A stretch of DNA of 64,000 nt from Aphanomyces cochlioides. Lineage: Eukaryota > Oomycota > Saprolegniomycetes > Saprolegniales > Verrucalvaceae. Below, in pieces: positions 37,625 through 48,155 of this stretch. Position 1 is the stretch's first letter, and each line of letters begins with the position of its first letter. The stretch covers positions 2,480,001 to 2,544,000 of the forward strand of contig JAHQRK010000010.1 in the NCBI GenBank assembly GCA_019828595.1, written 5' to 3'. The notes beneath the pieces were generated by a model, which saw only the letters and a list, made by a program, of their open reading frames with translations, was not told the origin of the DNA and searched no databases. A program made the translations under genes and the position numbers.

Positions 37625-39290
37625 ATGCCGTGTCAAATTGGAAAATGGTCAAGCACGACGAGGAGGTGGAAGCGTTGAGAGGCTCGCACGACGTGGGACG
37701 TTCCAAGAAGGCAATGAACATTCATCGCCCTTTCGGAAAGAGTTGGATTATGAGTATTCCCGACCATGAGACGTCTTTGATTACTCTCACGTGCGAAAGA
37801 ATGGAGAAATCCACCGCGGCAGATGTCAGTCTGCCAGCATCATCCTCCATGAACTCAATCGTTTCAATGAAGCCATTGCTGGCGACGTCTTCGATGGCAT
37901 GGCTCTCCTAGGCTCGAAGACTTAGCTCTCGAGCGGTAGAACTGGATGGACTTGACGCGTTCGTTCCTATGGCTCTCGATGGGTGGACTTGTTGGAATTT
38001 GCTTCGACTCTGGGCGGTGGTTGCATGAACGAGGAGTGTTGTCGAATATTTATTTGATGACGACGTGAGTTCGTTTTGTCCTCTGCAGAATGGAATGGAT
38101 GGCAAACCCAGAGGTCGTGGTGATAAAGGAGCTTTTACTTTGTTGAATTGTCGTGTCCATGGGCGATGGATAGACATTTCAAACGTGTGAAATTCCAAGG
38201 CGTCACATGAAAACACATGCATGCTCCGTTGTCAGTTTCAATTCCTTGGGTACATAGTATGTTGGAGAGTGTAAGCAGCTTGCGACGCACGGCGACGAGT
38301 GGAAGGAAGCTCATTGCGACTAGAGCGACTGCGGTATCATGGTGACATGGTTGCAAACAGAGATGAGGTCAATATGAAGGCAATGCCATGACGTGGAGGC
38401 CGTGTAGCGCTTGAAATCTGCGAGAGCAAGCTTCCATAGCTGTCTTGACTAATCGTACGAATGAAGGTGGAATCCAGCACGGTCTTCGCCCCAAATTTTC
38501 TTGCTGATGTCAGCCACGCAGTGGTTTCAGAAGGGGTTGGACAACGCGACAGGAAAGAGGCAGTGAGTCAGAGGACTGGACACGTCTCTGTTGTGTGCTA
38601 GGAAATTCCTAGCGTCGTCAGCGGCCGTGGAATTCCAATTTGTTCCACATGATAGTCTATCGAAAGGCAGAATAAATATGCTCGCTACGATCGGCGCGTC
38701 GTCAATCCCTGACGGAGAATCAACTGGTTGAACTTGATGCGACGGATAGTTTGTCCTGTCACCCCTGTTTGTGTTGTTTATTCCGAGGACTGATGGGATG
38801 TTGTTCAACGACGACGACCACCTTCCCACTTTGCCCAGAAAAGAACATCCACCTCCTCGCAAACAGCGACGGGGAATCTTCCATCAATGCAACGTGTAAA
38901 ACATCCAACTGTGAGGCTAACCTACGATCTGATTGCTTTAAAATTTGGTGTCTGTACTGAAAAAGAAGGCAAAGAAAGTTGCTAGGGCTTGGAAGGGGCG
39001 ACGAAGGGGGCGGCGAAGGGGGCGACGAAGGGGCGACGAAGGGGCGACGAAGGGGGGACGAAGGGGGGGAACCCAACCCAAAGTTACTTTGGATGAACGG
39101 AATCACCCATCTAGTCGACCTTGATATAAGCTACCTCATGCCTTTCTAATGAGAACGCGCAATGGAATATTTAATGCACAGCCCAGAGGTAGTAGTGTAG
39201 CGTGGGATGACTTCCCCCGTTGCTAACACGTCTGAGGACTCTAGGAGTAGTAGAAAACACCAAAGGATGTGATATTTTATCAGGGTACGA
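37625..39290. other. host sequence with decayed minus-strand coding traces
   Basis: 1.67 kb between copia 1 and the ankyrin gene. The first few hundred bases should contain the original promoter of the Cys/His-repeat gene. On the minus strand from about 37917 to 37730 one frame reads like protein (DVASNGFIETIEFMEDD, then VDFSILSHV) but is short and without a start, so it looks like part of an old gene. Further short frames up to 38860 are not convincing. A G-rich tandem repeat lies at 38991-39070. Confidence 0.35.
38991..39070. repeat. G-rich tandem repeat, about 11-12 bp units
   Basis: Six to seven irregular copies of GGGGCGACGAA with G-runs of 4 to 7. Runs of four or more G at short spacing could form G-quadruplexes on the plus strand. 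It lies in an intergenic region. Confidence 0.75.
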
Positions 39291-40451
39291 CTAGACGACG
39301 ATGGCCCAGGCTACGAGGCTGCATGCGAGCACTCCTGCGCAGATTTCTTCAATCCTGACCGTCCATTTGCCACCACAAGGCTCGGGGAACTTGGCTCTCA
39401 GGAAGCGAACTACCTCGTTGTGTCCGTTTCGGCTGGCTTGATTCACGGCTAGAGACGTGCAGCCTTCTGCTCGATGCTCCTGGAGGTACCGAACGACGTC
39501 GAGGAATCCGTTGGTCGCGGCGTAGTTCATGGCAAAAGTCGTGCAGCCTTCCTGTCGATGTTCGTGCAAGAATTTCACAACTTCGAGATGTCCAAAGCAC
39601 GCCGCGTCGTCCATGGCACAAGTCGTGCACCCTTCCACTCTGTTTTGATGGAGAAACTTCACAACATCCAAATGTCCATTCATCGCCGCCCAGTCCATCG
39701 CGCGAGCTGTACCGCCTTCCAGGCGGTGGTCATGTAGAAATTGCACAACTTTCAAATGTCCATTGCGCGCCGCTCGGTTCATGGCATCAATTGTCGCCGG
39801 TGCGCCGTTCTCGTGGAGGAAGCGGACAACTTCGAGATGACCATTAGCCGCAGCCATGTCGATGGCCCAATGGGTGCATCCTTCTCTCCGCTTGGTCTGA
39901 AGAAATTTCACAACGTTGAGATGTCCATTCATGGCGGCCAAATCCATTGCATCAGTCGTGCATTGCGCCATGTCGCCAAAGGTTTCGTCCAAGAATTCCA
40001 GGACTTCGAGGTGGCCATTGCGAGCTGCTCCATCCAAAGACTCGCTGGAGCATGTCGTGCAGCCTCTCGAAACGAGCAGACGAACTGCATCGGTCTGGCC
40101 GTTGGACGCGGCCAATTTCAACAGGAATGGGAGCTGCAGAGGCTGCAGACTCTGGAGCAGGTAGATCTGGCCGTACATGGCAGCATGAGCGGCAATAACA
40201 TCATGAAGATGCGGCCGACAGCGGAGTAATCGACCGACATCTCTCTCGGTTGGGTGCAATTGCAGCCACGGTGCAAATGTGTCGTGGAAGTTGGCGAGAA
40301 ACGCCAGTGTGTGGTGTTTCGCGTCCATCATAAAGTACACGCAGGCTTTCTCGTCAAAGCTCCGCAGTGGAATCGGCAACAAGTCGGCAAAGACGCCATC
40401 TTGGAACTCGCACACGAGTCGGAGGAGCTGTGGATGCAACAAGATGGCCAT
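39291..40451 (-). CDS. ankyrin repeat protein with C-terminal hydrophobic segment (386 aa)
   Basis: About eight to nine ankyrin-type repeats fill residues 110-355, each with the local consensus A.(D/N).AA.NGHL.VV.FL(H/Q)...(E)GCT; the repeats are 30-35 residues long. The first 100 residues are non-repetitive (LLRLVCEFQDGVFADLLP...). The last 25 residues after a KWTVRIEE segment are hydrophobic (ICAGVLACSLVAWAIVV) and could anchor the protein in a membrane. Such ankyrin proteins are abundant in oomycete genomes. Partner unknown. Single exon; ATG at 40451. Confidence 0.85.
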   Translation of the reverse strand: MAILLHPQLLRLVCEFQDGVFADLLPIPLRSFDEKACVYFMMDAKHHTLAFLANFHDTFAPWLQLHPTERDVGRLLRCRPHLHDVIAAHAAMYGQIYLLQSLQPLQLPFLLKLAASNGQTDAVRLLVSRGCTTCSSESLDGAARNGHLEVLEFLDETFGDMAQCTTDAMDLAAMNGHLNVVKFLQTKRREGCTHWAIDMAAANGHLEVVRFLHENGAPATIDAMNRAARNGHLKVVQFLHDHRLEGGTARAMDWAAMNGHLDVVKFLHQNRVEGCTTCAMDDAACFGHLEVVKFLHEHRQEGCTTFAMNYAATNGFLDVVRYLQEHRAEGCTSLAVNQASRNGHNEVVRFLRAKFPEPCGGKWTVRIEEICAGVLACSLVAWAIVV

Positions 40452-40688
40452 AAGATCACAGAGAAGATTGTAACGACTGCCACGCGAAAGGTTTCTGGCG
40501 TCACTTCATGCTCGATCCGACACTTGATTGGAAGAAACCCAAAGATGGATGGAGACTTCCTGGAGATAGTCCAGCGTCTCTCTGCTCGTAAATGCACGCA
40601 GAAATCCCCCACGAGTCTCCCGAGGAGCCCTCCATTGCCACGAGATGAAAGATGAAGGAGGAAGCATTCAAAAATGGTTTAGATCGAG

Positions 40689-43520
40689 TTAGATGGCGGG
40701 TTTCGCGGCAACTTGTTTCGGTTTAAGCGTCAATCTGGGGGCTTGGGGGACTTGGATTTGCAGCAAAACAAAGCACGCCACGTTGAAAACGACCATGAGG
40801 CCGATGAGCAGAACAACGTCTCGCATTTGGTTGTTGATGTCCATGCCAATAGTGCGCAGGTAGACTTCGCCGTAGACTGGCACGGACACGTAGCCAGCGG
40901 CGTCAAAGGTCAAGAGCAAACCGCTCAATTCGTTGGTCATCATGACTTCAAAGGCATATTTGAAGAGCGAAGTCCACTGGAGCCAGGCCACGCCCGCTTT
41001 CATCGACTGGACGTTGAGCAGAAAGCCACCAAAGAGGACGTTCTCGAGCAGCCAGACCGTCGCAATCAAGTTGGCAATGCCGACAGTTTTGCTGGCGATC
41101 GAAATAAACATGCTGAGCGAGCCCACGGCGACGTTGAAAAGCACCAAAGTCGTCGTGAAGAGGAGGAAGCGATCGGCTGGAGCGTTGAGACCCATGATGT
41201 AGTAAAAGATGCAGGCAAAGACAATGGCTGGGATCACACGCAGCGTCGCGAGATCAATCGAGGCCTTGGCAAAGTAATAACTCCACGCTCCATAGTAGCG
41301 CGCTCCCGCTTCTTTCAAGAAGAGCTGGCGTTCTTGGATAAAGGCGTCCATGGAACTGAGTGTGCCAAAGCCAAAGAAAGTCAACGTGAAGAAGAAAGCT
41401 CCCATGCGGTTTTGAAAGCCGGCCAAGTTGTTCTGGAGGCCCATGAAGATGAGCCCCGTGATGATACCAAGGATCGCCGAGATGGCCAAATGCAAGATAA
41501 AGAGCGACTTCTGGCGAAATGTGTTGCGCAACGTGCGGATAAAGAGCACTTGGAGCTCCAGGAGCGTCGATCGCTTCCAGTTGGGCTCGTCCGTCTTTTC
41601 AAATGCGTTCAACGTCATCATGGTCGTGTGGACGACGTTGTCGGCATTCGAGATTTGGTCCTTGTTGCTCAACCAAGCGTCATGGAGCACTGTCATTTGA
41701 TCCAATTCACTTGCGCAGTCGAGAATGTGGTCGGCAATGTTTTCATTTTCATTGCAAGGCATGCCCAAGTTGGCAAAGTACGACGCGACCGTCGAAGAAG
41801 GACCGGAATACATGATTTTCCCTACGAGACGACGATCATGTCACGACAGAGAGCAAGAAGAGCACACCTTTCGCTAGAAGCAACACCTTGTCCAGTTTCA
41901 AAAAGGATTTCGTGCTCGGTTGATGGACAGACATGACGATGATGCGGCCACTCTTGGCGACATTCGAGAGCAACGCGACCAAGCTATTTGCCGACGCACT
42001 GTCCAAGCCAGACGTCGGTTCATCGAGGAAGAGCATCTACGACAAGAGGTAGAAATGAAGCAGCTCTGTCTACATACTTGAGGTTGGGTGACGAGTTCCA
42101 TGCCAATGCTGACACGACGACGTTCACCACCGGAAACGCCACGGACGGACGCATTTCCAATGCGACTGTCGGCGACGTGGCTCAAGTGCAGCTCGTCAAT
42201 CACTTTCGTCACCATTTGCTGCTTGGAGGCCAGCGACAGCGTCGACGGAAGGCGCAGGAACGCAGAGTATTCGATGCTTTCACGCACAGTCAGCGTTGCA
42301 AACAAACAGTCATCCTGCTGGACATAGGCGGCCACTTGGCGGTAATTCGCTGGCAATGGATGACCGTCCAACGTAATGCTGCCCGTGAATTCTGTCGTGC
42401 CGTTCGCGACGCCAGCCAGCGCGTTCAAGAGCGTCGTCTTACCAGAGCCAGATGGACCCATCAAGCCAAGCAACTGGCCGCGATGGACAGAGCCACTGAC
42501 TTCGTGCAATATCGTCTTGGGCGCATGGACAGACGCTTCATCTAGCTTGAGAGACTTGAGACGGAATTTTTCACGCGTCATGCAGGAAATGTCAGTAAAT
42601 TCAAAGCGGTCGCCGGCCGTCGCAACGACAAAGCCATTTGTTTGCAGAGGATCTTCCAGTGTGCGCTCGGAGGACGATGTGGCTGAGCGGCGCAGTTTAG
42701 CAACGAATAACGAGTAAAAGCAGCACAAGAGGAATGCGATACCGCCGACAAGCGCCCCGACAGTCGACAACGACACAATCAAAGCTTTGGAATACGTCGA
42801 TGCTGGCGGAGGCGTCGAGCCGTTGGAGCTACCAGCGCCACCAGCCAATTCGTCCATGACTTTGGATGATTCACAAGACGATGCAGAGCAAGTGCCTTCG
42901 AGAGGCAGAGGGGAGCCATCAATGTTGACTTTTATGCTTGAGTTACTGGTCGTGACGAGGGATACGGGCCTAGACAACAGAAACTCTTGAGTCAATCGAG
43001 ATAGAAAGGCGTCCTACTTGTTGGCAAGTGTGACTTCAAACAGTTCCTTGGCGATAGCACTGCAAGAATCAGTACACAAACACGACAAAGTGCCACATTT
43101 CACAGTCGTGTCGCTGAAGCTGCAGTCTTTCATGTTGCAATCGACGGCATGACCTCCTTGTGGGCCAGTCGCTGTCTTGTACACTGCCATCATGCAAGTC
43201 TTACTGGTCGTATCGCAGGTCAGGCCCATAGCACCATCACTGAAGACAGCTTGTAGCGTATCACTGAGTACGCATGTGTACGTCTTGGACTTCATGCTGG
43301 TGGAATAGCTAAAGCCAACAGCACAATGCGTCGACGAATCGAGCTTGGTACATGCCGATTCCGTACGGCATTGGCGACAATTGAGCCCCAGAAAGTCCTT
43401 CAAGCATGTACATTGCGTCCCATCGGAGTTGGTGACTTCGTTCGGTCCTTTGCACGTCGGCGCACCCAATACAGCACTCAGGAACACCGCGGCGGAAACG
43501 ATTCGCGGCAGATTGTTCAT
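40689..43520 (-). CDS. ABCG-type half transporter with Cys-rich ectodomain, four exons (898 aa)
   Basis: Exons 43520-43018, 42969-42078, 42036-41868 and 41821-40689, joined by introns of 48, 41 and 46 nt, all GT-AG; the spliced length is an exact multiple of three. Order: signal peptide (first about 20 residues), an extracellular Cys-rich region with an EGF-like part (CTCLKDFLGLNCRQC), a first membrane segment (about 230-253), the nucleotide-binding domain with Walker A GPSGSGKTT (about 339), signature VSGGERRR (about 446) and Walker B MLFLDEPTSGLDS, then an ABC-2 membrane domain. It resembles plant and protist half-size ABCG proteins with an N-terminal ectodomain. Substrate unknown; lipid or toxic compound export is typical of the family. 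Confidence 0.92.
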
Positions 43521-44848
43521 GATACCAGTGCAGTTGGCAACTGAAAATTGTTGACATTTCCCAATTTGGTTAAATTCATTGATTGGATAAAAAGAAATTC
43601 AAATTATTTTCGAATCTTCAATTGAGTTCTCTGCCCAACGCCGGTCAGACAACGTTGGACAACGCAGACAGCGTGCATTCCTCCGTGAAAAAAATCATCT
43701 AACATGAATATTATATCAAAGATTTACTAGTGACTTCCTGAGCTTGACATGCGCACTGGATTTTCCTGCTTGTCGAAAAATGATTCCTGAATTTTTATGT
43801 GTTGAGTTGGCGTTATCAATAATTTTACAGAATTATGGAGACGAATTTCATACATACACTATAAATCCTTAAATAAAGCCCAAACTAAAATATCAATATA
43901 GAAATATCGAATGTACATCATAAAAGCCTTAAATAAAACGCAAAATACCTTATAAAATGTTTGTCGTTGGCAATAATAAAACCGAAACGCATTGACTGTT
44001 GTGGGTTAAATTTATCACGGTGGAATACCAGACACACTCGACACACGTTGACGTGGCCAAATGAAGGATAAAACGGAAAAATCCATCAGACATGTAAGCG
44101 TGCAACTCCAATAGTTTTGTATTTTCCACTGTAAAACCACTGTAGAGAGTTTGTTATACTATTTCTTTAGTTATAGCCAATCAAAATGATTCTCATATTT
44201 TTCTCACCAATCAAAATTGTCTAAATGGTTAAAAATGACCAATCGGAATGAATAACGTCTCAAGAAGGAGATAATATCTCCTTCTTGAGACGTTATTGCC
44301 GAGGAAATCATTTCCACTCACGAAGACTGCTCCGGATGTGTGCTTAAGATGCGAGTACAGTCGTCCACCAGATTTCGCCTCACTCATTTTTCAAAATTTA
44401 TATCAGGGTATAATTATTCAAAACAAATTATGTTTCATAATAATTTTATTAACCTTAGGTACTGTCAAAATAAATAAGCCAAGCAATATAATAGTATACA
44501 TGATATAAGTTTAGAGGGGAAGGCGAAAACTGGGGACAACTGCATTAACAATTGTAGTTCATGTCACACTTTGCGTGGATGGACACATTTTCACCCATCG
44601 AAACAACACTGGAAAGTTCGCTCTTGGATGACACAATGGTCACTTTGAGCTGTACGTGGTCGTTTGGTTTCTTGCCGGCTAGAGCCATTCAACTTGTCAA
44701 GTGGCGCTTCCAATTATCTCTCTTAAGCCATATATCAGTGCAGATCAATTCAAAGTATTATCATGGGCTTGAGTCATTCAATCCGGTCTTCTGTTGGTGT
44801 TGACCTGTCTGTGGCTGTTGGCGACTCCGAAATAAATGCAATAATTGT
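43521..44848. other. AT-rich intergenic region
   Basis: Upstream region of the transporter gene. No convincing gene. Apart from the palindrome at 44251-44297 I see only AT-rich sequence with short repeats such as two AAATCCTTAAATAAA-like or AAAGCCTTAAATAAA-like stretches near 43865 and 43925. Confidence 0.4.
44251..44297. repeat. perfect 47-bp palindrome
   Basis: Two 22-bp arms (AATAACGTCTCAAGAAGGAGAT and its reverse complement) around AAT. In single-stranded form it would make a long perfect hairpin. It could be a minimal hairpin element or the remnant of an inverted insertion. Confidence 0.85.
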
Positions 44849-45397
44849 CAATATATTGCATTTCATAAATATATTGTCTTTTTCACTGAAATTTGTATTC
44901 TTGACTAAAAATTGAAATATTCTCAAATACTATTCAGGTATAGTTCAAGTGTAATATGAAAGTACATTCAATAAAGTAAAGTTTGGAATGTGTGTTTTGC
45001 GTGTGTTTTTGTGAAGAAGGCAAATACTCGATTCTGATTGACTTTCGATTTCAAATAGATTTGGAAAAATAGATACATTTTTCACCCCAGTCACAATTTT
45101 GAGTGTATGTAACAATATTGCCAACAATATATTGTTATTTACACTCTAAATTGTGACCAGGGTGAAAAATGTATCTATTTTTCCAAATCTATTTGAAATC
45201 GATAGCCAATCAGAATCGAGTATTTGCCTTCTTCACAAAAACACACGCAAAACACACATTCCAAACTTTACTTTATTGAATGTACTTTCATATTACACTT
45301 GAACTATACCTGAATAGTATTTGAGAATATTTCAATTTTTAGTCAAAAATACAAATTTCAGTGAAAAAGACAATATTGATATTTCAAAATATATTGT
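44849..45397. repeat. 549-bp foldback element (long inverted repeat)
   Basis: Nearly the whole stretch is one palindrome: outer ends CAATATATTG...AATATATTG, arms of about 260 bp, centre near 45123 (AACAATATTG-CCA-ACAATATATTG). Arms match over long runs, for example TCACTGAAATTTGTATT near the outer end and GAAAAATAGATACATTTTTCACC near the centre, with a few differences. No coding capacity. It fits a foldback or MITE-type transposable element. It ends about 20 bp before the arginase ATG. Confidence 0.9.
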
Positions 45398-45415
45398 GAT
45401 TGTGCACCCAAAGAT

Positions 45416-46426
45416 ATGTTTCGACGACGGTGGTTCTCGACTGAATCAAGCGGCGTGTGGAATCCTCGCGTGAAGCGAGCGTCCGTATCTTCGATTCCAT
45501 CGTTTCTGCCGTCGATGTCCTCGTCTGTTATTGTCTTGGGCGTCCTGTTGGACTCGAATTCGTCATTTTTGACAGGGAGTGCATCGGCCCCTGACGTTAT
45601 CCGCGCGGCATTTCACTCGGACAGCGCCAACAGCTTTGCTGAGAATGGTGTGGACCTTATGCACAACCCAGCAATCACAGACATGGGAAATCTCCTTCCT
45701 TCGTCAATGTCGACGCTCTCCGCTGCGGCTCACACGATCATCCACCACGAGAAGCGATTGCTGACGTTAGGAGGTGATCACAGCATCACTTATCCACTTG
45801 TCAAAGGTACACAGATATCTTACTGCCATAATAAGTCCTGTCTAGGTGTAAGGCGAGCTCTATGTGCGCATGGCGAAACACGTCTCAACATCCTCCATTT
45901 CGATGCGCATAGCGATCTTTACGAGTATGATGTGCTCAACCAAGGAAATCGATACTCCCATGCGTCTCCGTTTGCTCGCATTCTCGAAGAAGGACTTTGC
46001 TCTCGCATCGTCCAGGTTGGAGTCCGTACGCATACCAAGCACACGCGAGAGCAAGCGACTACTTACGGCGTCGAGACGTATGAAATGAAAGATATCGAGG
46101 ACAAGTGGCAAGAGCTCACTCGGCTGAGCTTTGACGGCCCAGTGTACTTGAGTCTTGACATCGATTGCCTCGATCCTGCGTTCGCTCCAGGTGTGAGTCA
46201 CTACGAGCCTGGCGGACTCTCAACGCGACAAGTTCTGACGCTCCTCCAGCGCTTTCAAGGCAATCTTATTGCTGCGGACCTTGTCGAGTTGAATCCGTCG
46301 CGGGATGTCGGCAAGGGAACTGCTCCTTCCATCACTGGTGAAGTGCCAAGTGGCATCACTGCCATGGTCGCGGCCAAGCTCGCCAAGGAGATCTTGGGTC
46401 GTATGTGTGCAGACGAAAGGAATTAA
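45416..46426 (+). CDS. plant-type arginase/agmatinase family ureohydrolase, probably mitochondrial (323 aa)
   Basis: A binuclear-manganese ureohydrolase: GGDHSITYPLV, FDAHSDLYEYD and SLDIDCLDPAFAPG carry the metal ligands, and the VSHYEPGGLS segment is of the type seen in plant arginases. A GT-AG intron of 39 nt (45807-45845) interrupts the frame after GGDHSITYPLVK; it happens to be a multiple of three, so the unspliced frame stays open, but removing it improves the alignment. The N-terminal MFRRRWFSTESS is a plausible mitochondrial leader with a cleavage-type RRWFST motif. The enzyme would split arginine (or agmatine) to urea. The foldback element ends about 20 bp upstream of the ATG, and its stop overlaps the neighbouring gene by 4 bp. 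Confidence 0.9.
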   Translation: MFRRRWFSTESSGVWNPRVKRASVSSIPSFLPSMSSSVIVLGVLLDSNSSFLTGSASAPDVIRAAFHSDSANSFAENGVDLMHNPAITDMGNLLPSSMSTLSAAAHTIIHHEKRLLTLGGDHSITYPLVKGTQISYCHNKSCLGVRRALCAHGETRLNILHFDAHSDLYEYDVLNQGNRYSHASPFARILEEGLCSRIVQVGVRTHTKHTREQATTYGVETYEMKDIEDKWQELTRLSFDGPVYLSLDIDCLDPAFAPGVSHYEPGGLSTRQVLTLLQRFQGNLIAADLVELNPSRDVGKGTAPSITGEVPSGITAMVAAKLAKEILGRMCADERN

Positions 46427-47503
46427 TTAGGTTTCTTCTTTGGTCCAAGCTTGCGCGTAGTGTGAAGTTTGGGCGATGTCGGCGTCGTGAGCTCTTTCGT
46501 GGATGGCCGCACGGAGAACCCTGGCGGACGCACGTATGGCTTGGCTTTGTACGTCTGTTGCTTGCGAGCCTCTTCACGCGCTTCTTCGGCTTTGGCCTTG
46601 GCAGCATTCTCTCGAGCGAGCGCGGCTTGCCGTCGTGCTTCAAACTCTTCTCCTGCTTTGGCTCGTCGATCAACCTCGAACGTGATCGGCTTGGGTGGAC
46701 TCGGCTTAGGCGGGCTCGGCTTGGTCGCAGACCTAAGAGGCGAATGAGCTCAGTGTCGCATGTAGATGTAGCTACGTTGGAGTGCGGTTGCTCTTTGACA
46801 AGTTGAACGGTACAGGTTGTGTGACCTGCTTCTTGGGAAGAGACCTTGGTTTGTGCTCTCGTTTTTCATTTTGGCCGTCCGCTGAATCCTTGGACGTTGG
46901 AGGTTTCTTCTCACCGAGTCGCGCCAATGTCGCGAGCTTTGGCATGACTGGTTGCGTCAGCGGTTTGGTCGAGTTTGGCGCAATGTTGGGTGCAATATCT
47001 AGCGAGATTGGGATTGGCATAGCGTGGAATTTCTTTTGGAGCTCAATTGTGTCCGCGTCGAGCGGGGTATGTGGTTTTCTAGCATTCTTCATCGCTTCGG
47101 CGCGTTTGGCAGAGCGCAATTTTGGTGCAACGGGCTACAATCCGAACGAGTATGACATGAGATCTCGCGCAGAGTCAAGAGAACGTACATGTGTGATATT
47201 TTTGCGCGTGCCATTGGAAGAGCTGTGCGAGGACACGTTTTGCGACGCGTCTTCAAGTGAGTCGGGTGCCGAGTCGGTATTGGAGCGCTGGTCGTCTTCG
47301 TTGTTGTCCCAATCTCCGTCATGAAACTGATTGAAATAGCCGTCTGCGTTGTTCACATAGCTCTTTTCGAACTCGCCGTCGTTGAGCAGGTCGTAGTAGG
47401 ACGGCGCGTTGAACTCGAAGAAGCTCCCATCGTCGTCTTCGGGCACATTGCTCATGTTGAGTTGTGATAGTTTCAAGGCGAGGTGAGTTGGAATTTCTGC
47501 CAA
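46423..47503 (-). CDS. TPX2-like microtubule-associated protein, three exons (327 aa)
   Basis: Exons 47503-47189, 47134-46776 and 46732-46423; introns of 54 nt (GTACGT...TTGTAG) and 43 nt (GTAGCT...CTTAG). The spliced length is a multiple of three. After an acidic N-terminus (NVPEDDDGSFFEF, FHDGDWDNNEDD) come TPX2-type motifs: THPVAPKLRSAKRAE, KKFHAMPIPISL, QPVPFNLSKSNR and KPITFEVDRRAK. A charged helix and a KAKPYVRPPGF segment follow. TPX2 family proteins organise spindle microtubules. It is convergent with the arginase gene, sharing 4 bp of 3' end. Confidence 0.75.
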
Positions 47504-48031
47504 TGAGCGCGAGGCTTAGGTTGCCACCGATTATTCGATAAAATGTCCATCGAATTTGGTCGAATTTTTTAAAATTCGACAATTTTTTAAAATTCGACCA
47601 AAAAATATGCCAGATTTCGAGGGAAGTATAGCAAGTCAACCCCTCGACGTGTTGCCAAGCTTGTCGATCGAGTCTATTGCAACACCGCTTCTACAGTGAA
47701 GATATCGACTTGATCGATCGCCTAGATGCAACTGTGAGTGAAATCCAAAGCAAGATGGTGTGTATATCGTTGACTTGCGAGTTCTAGAAGGTGCTCACTA
47801 CCCCTCGGAGATCGAATGTGACGTGGTTGTAACAAGTGGTTTCTATACCGCATGCTCTCCCATGAATTTTTCATGTCATGGACACTCCCGACGTGGATAA
47901 GCCATCCACGGTCTCTCACAAGTTGTCGGATTCCTTAGCAGGATTACAGTACTATGGTACATTTCAAACCTTGGAGAGAACAACAAAGCATTGCAGTGTT
48001 TTTTTCTACTGCGACGAGGTGACAAAAGATT
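47504..48031. other. intergenic region, no gene seen
   Basis: Contains the TPX2-like promoter side with a repeated TTTTTTAAAATTCGAC direct repeat near 47565-47600 and otherwise no feature I can support. Confidence 0.4.
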
Positions 48032-48112
48032 CGACAGCTGTGAGATTTGAACTCACGAGGGTTTCCCCAATAGATTTCGAGTCTATCGCCTTAACCGCTC
48101 GGCCAAGCTGTC
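48032..48112 (-). tRNA. tRNA-Ser (anticodon CGA)
   Basis: An 81-nt gene: acceptor GACAGCT/AGCTGTC with discriminator G, D-arm with the TGGCCGAGCGGTT A-box, anticodon stem ATAGA/TCTAT around loop CTCGAAA giving anticodon CGA, a serine-type long variable arm (TGGGGAAACCCTC), and T-arm GTGAG/CTCAC with TTCAAAT. No intron and no encoded CCA. A TTTT terminator follows a few bases after the 3' end. Confidence 0.95.
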
Positions 48113-48155
48113 CTGGTGAATTTGGGGCTTTTATTATATAACTGAGATCTCATCT

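Noticed and set aside
40713..41936. Long open plus-strand frame (407 aa) opposite the ABC transporter
   Set aside because: It is the antisense of well-supported transporter exons with Walker and signature motifs, has a charged low-complexity composition and crosses an intron on the other strand.
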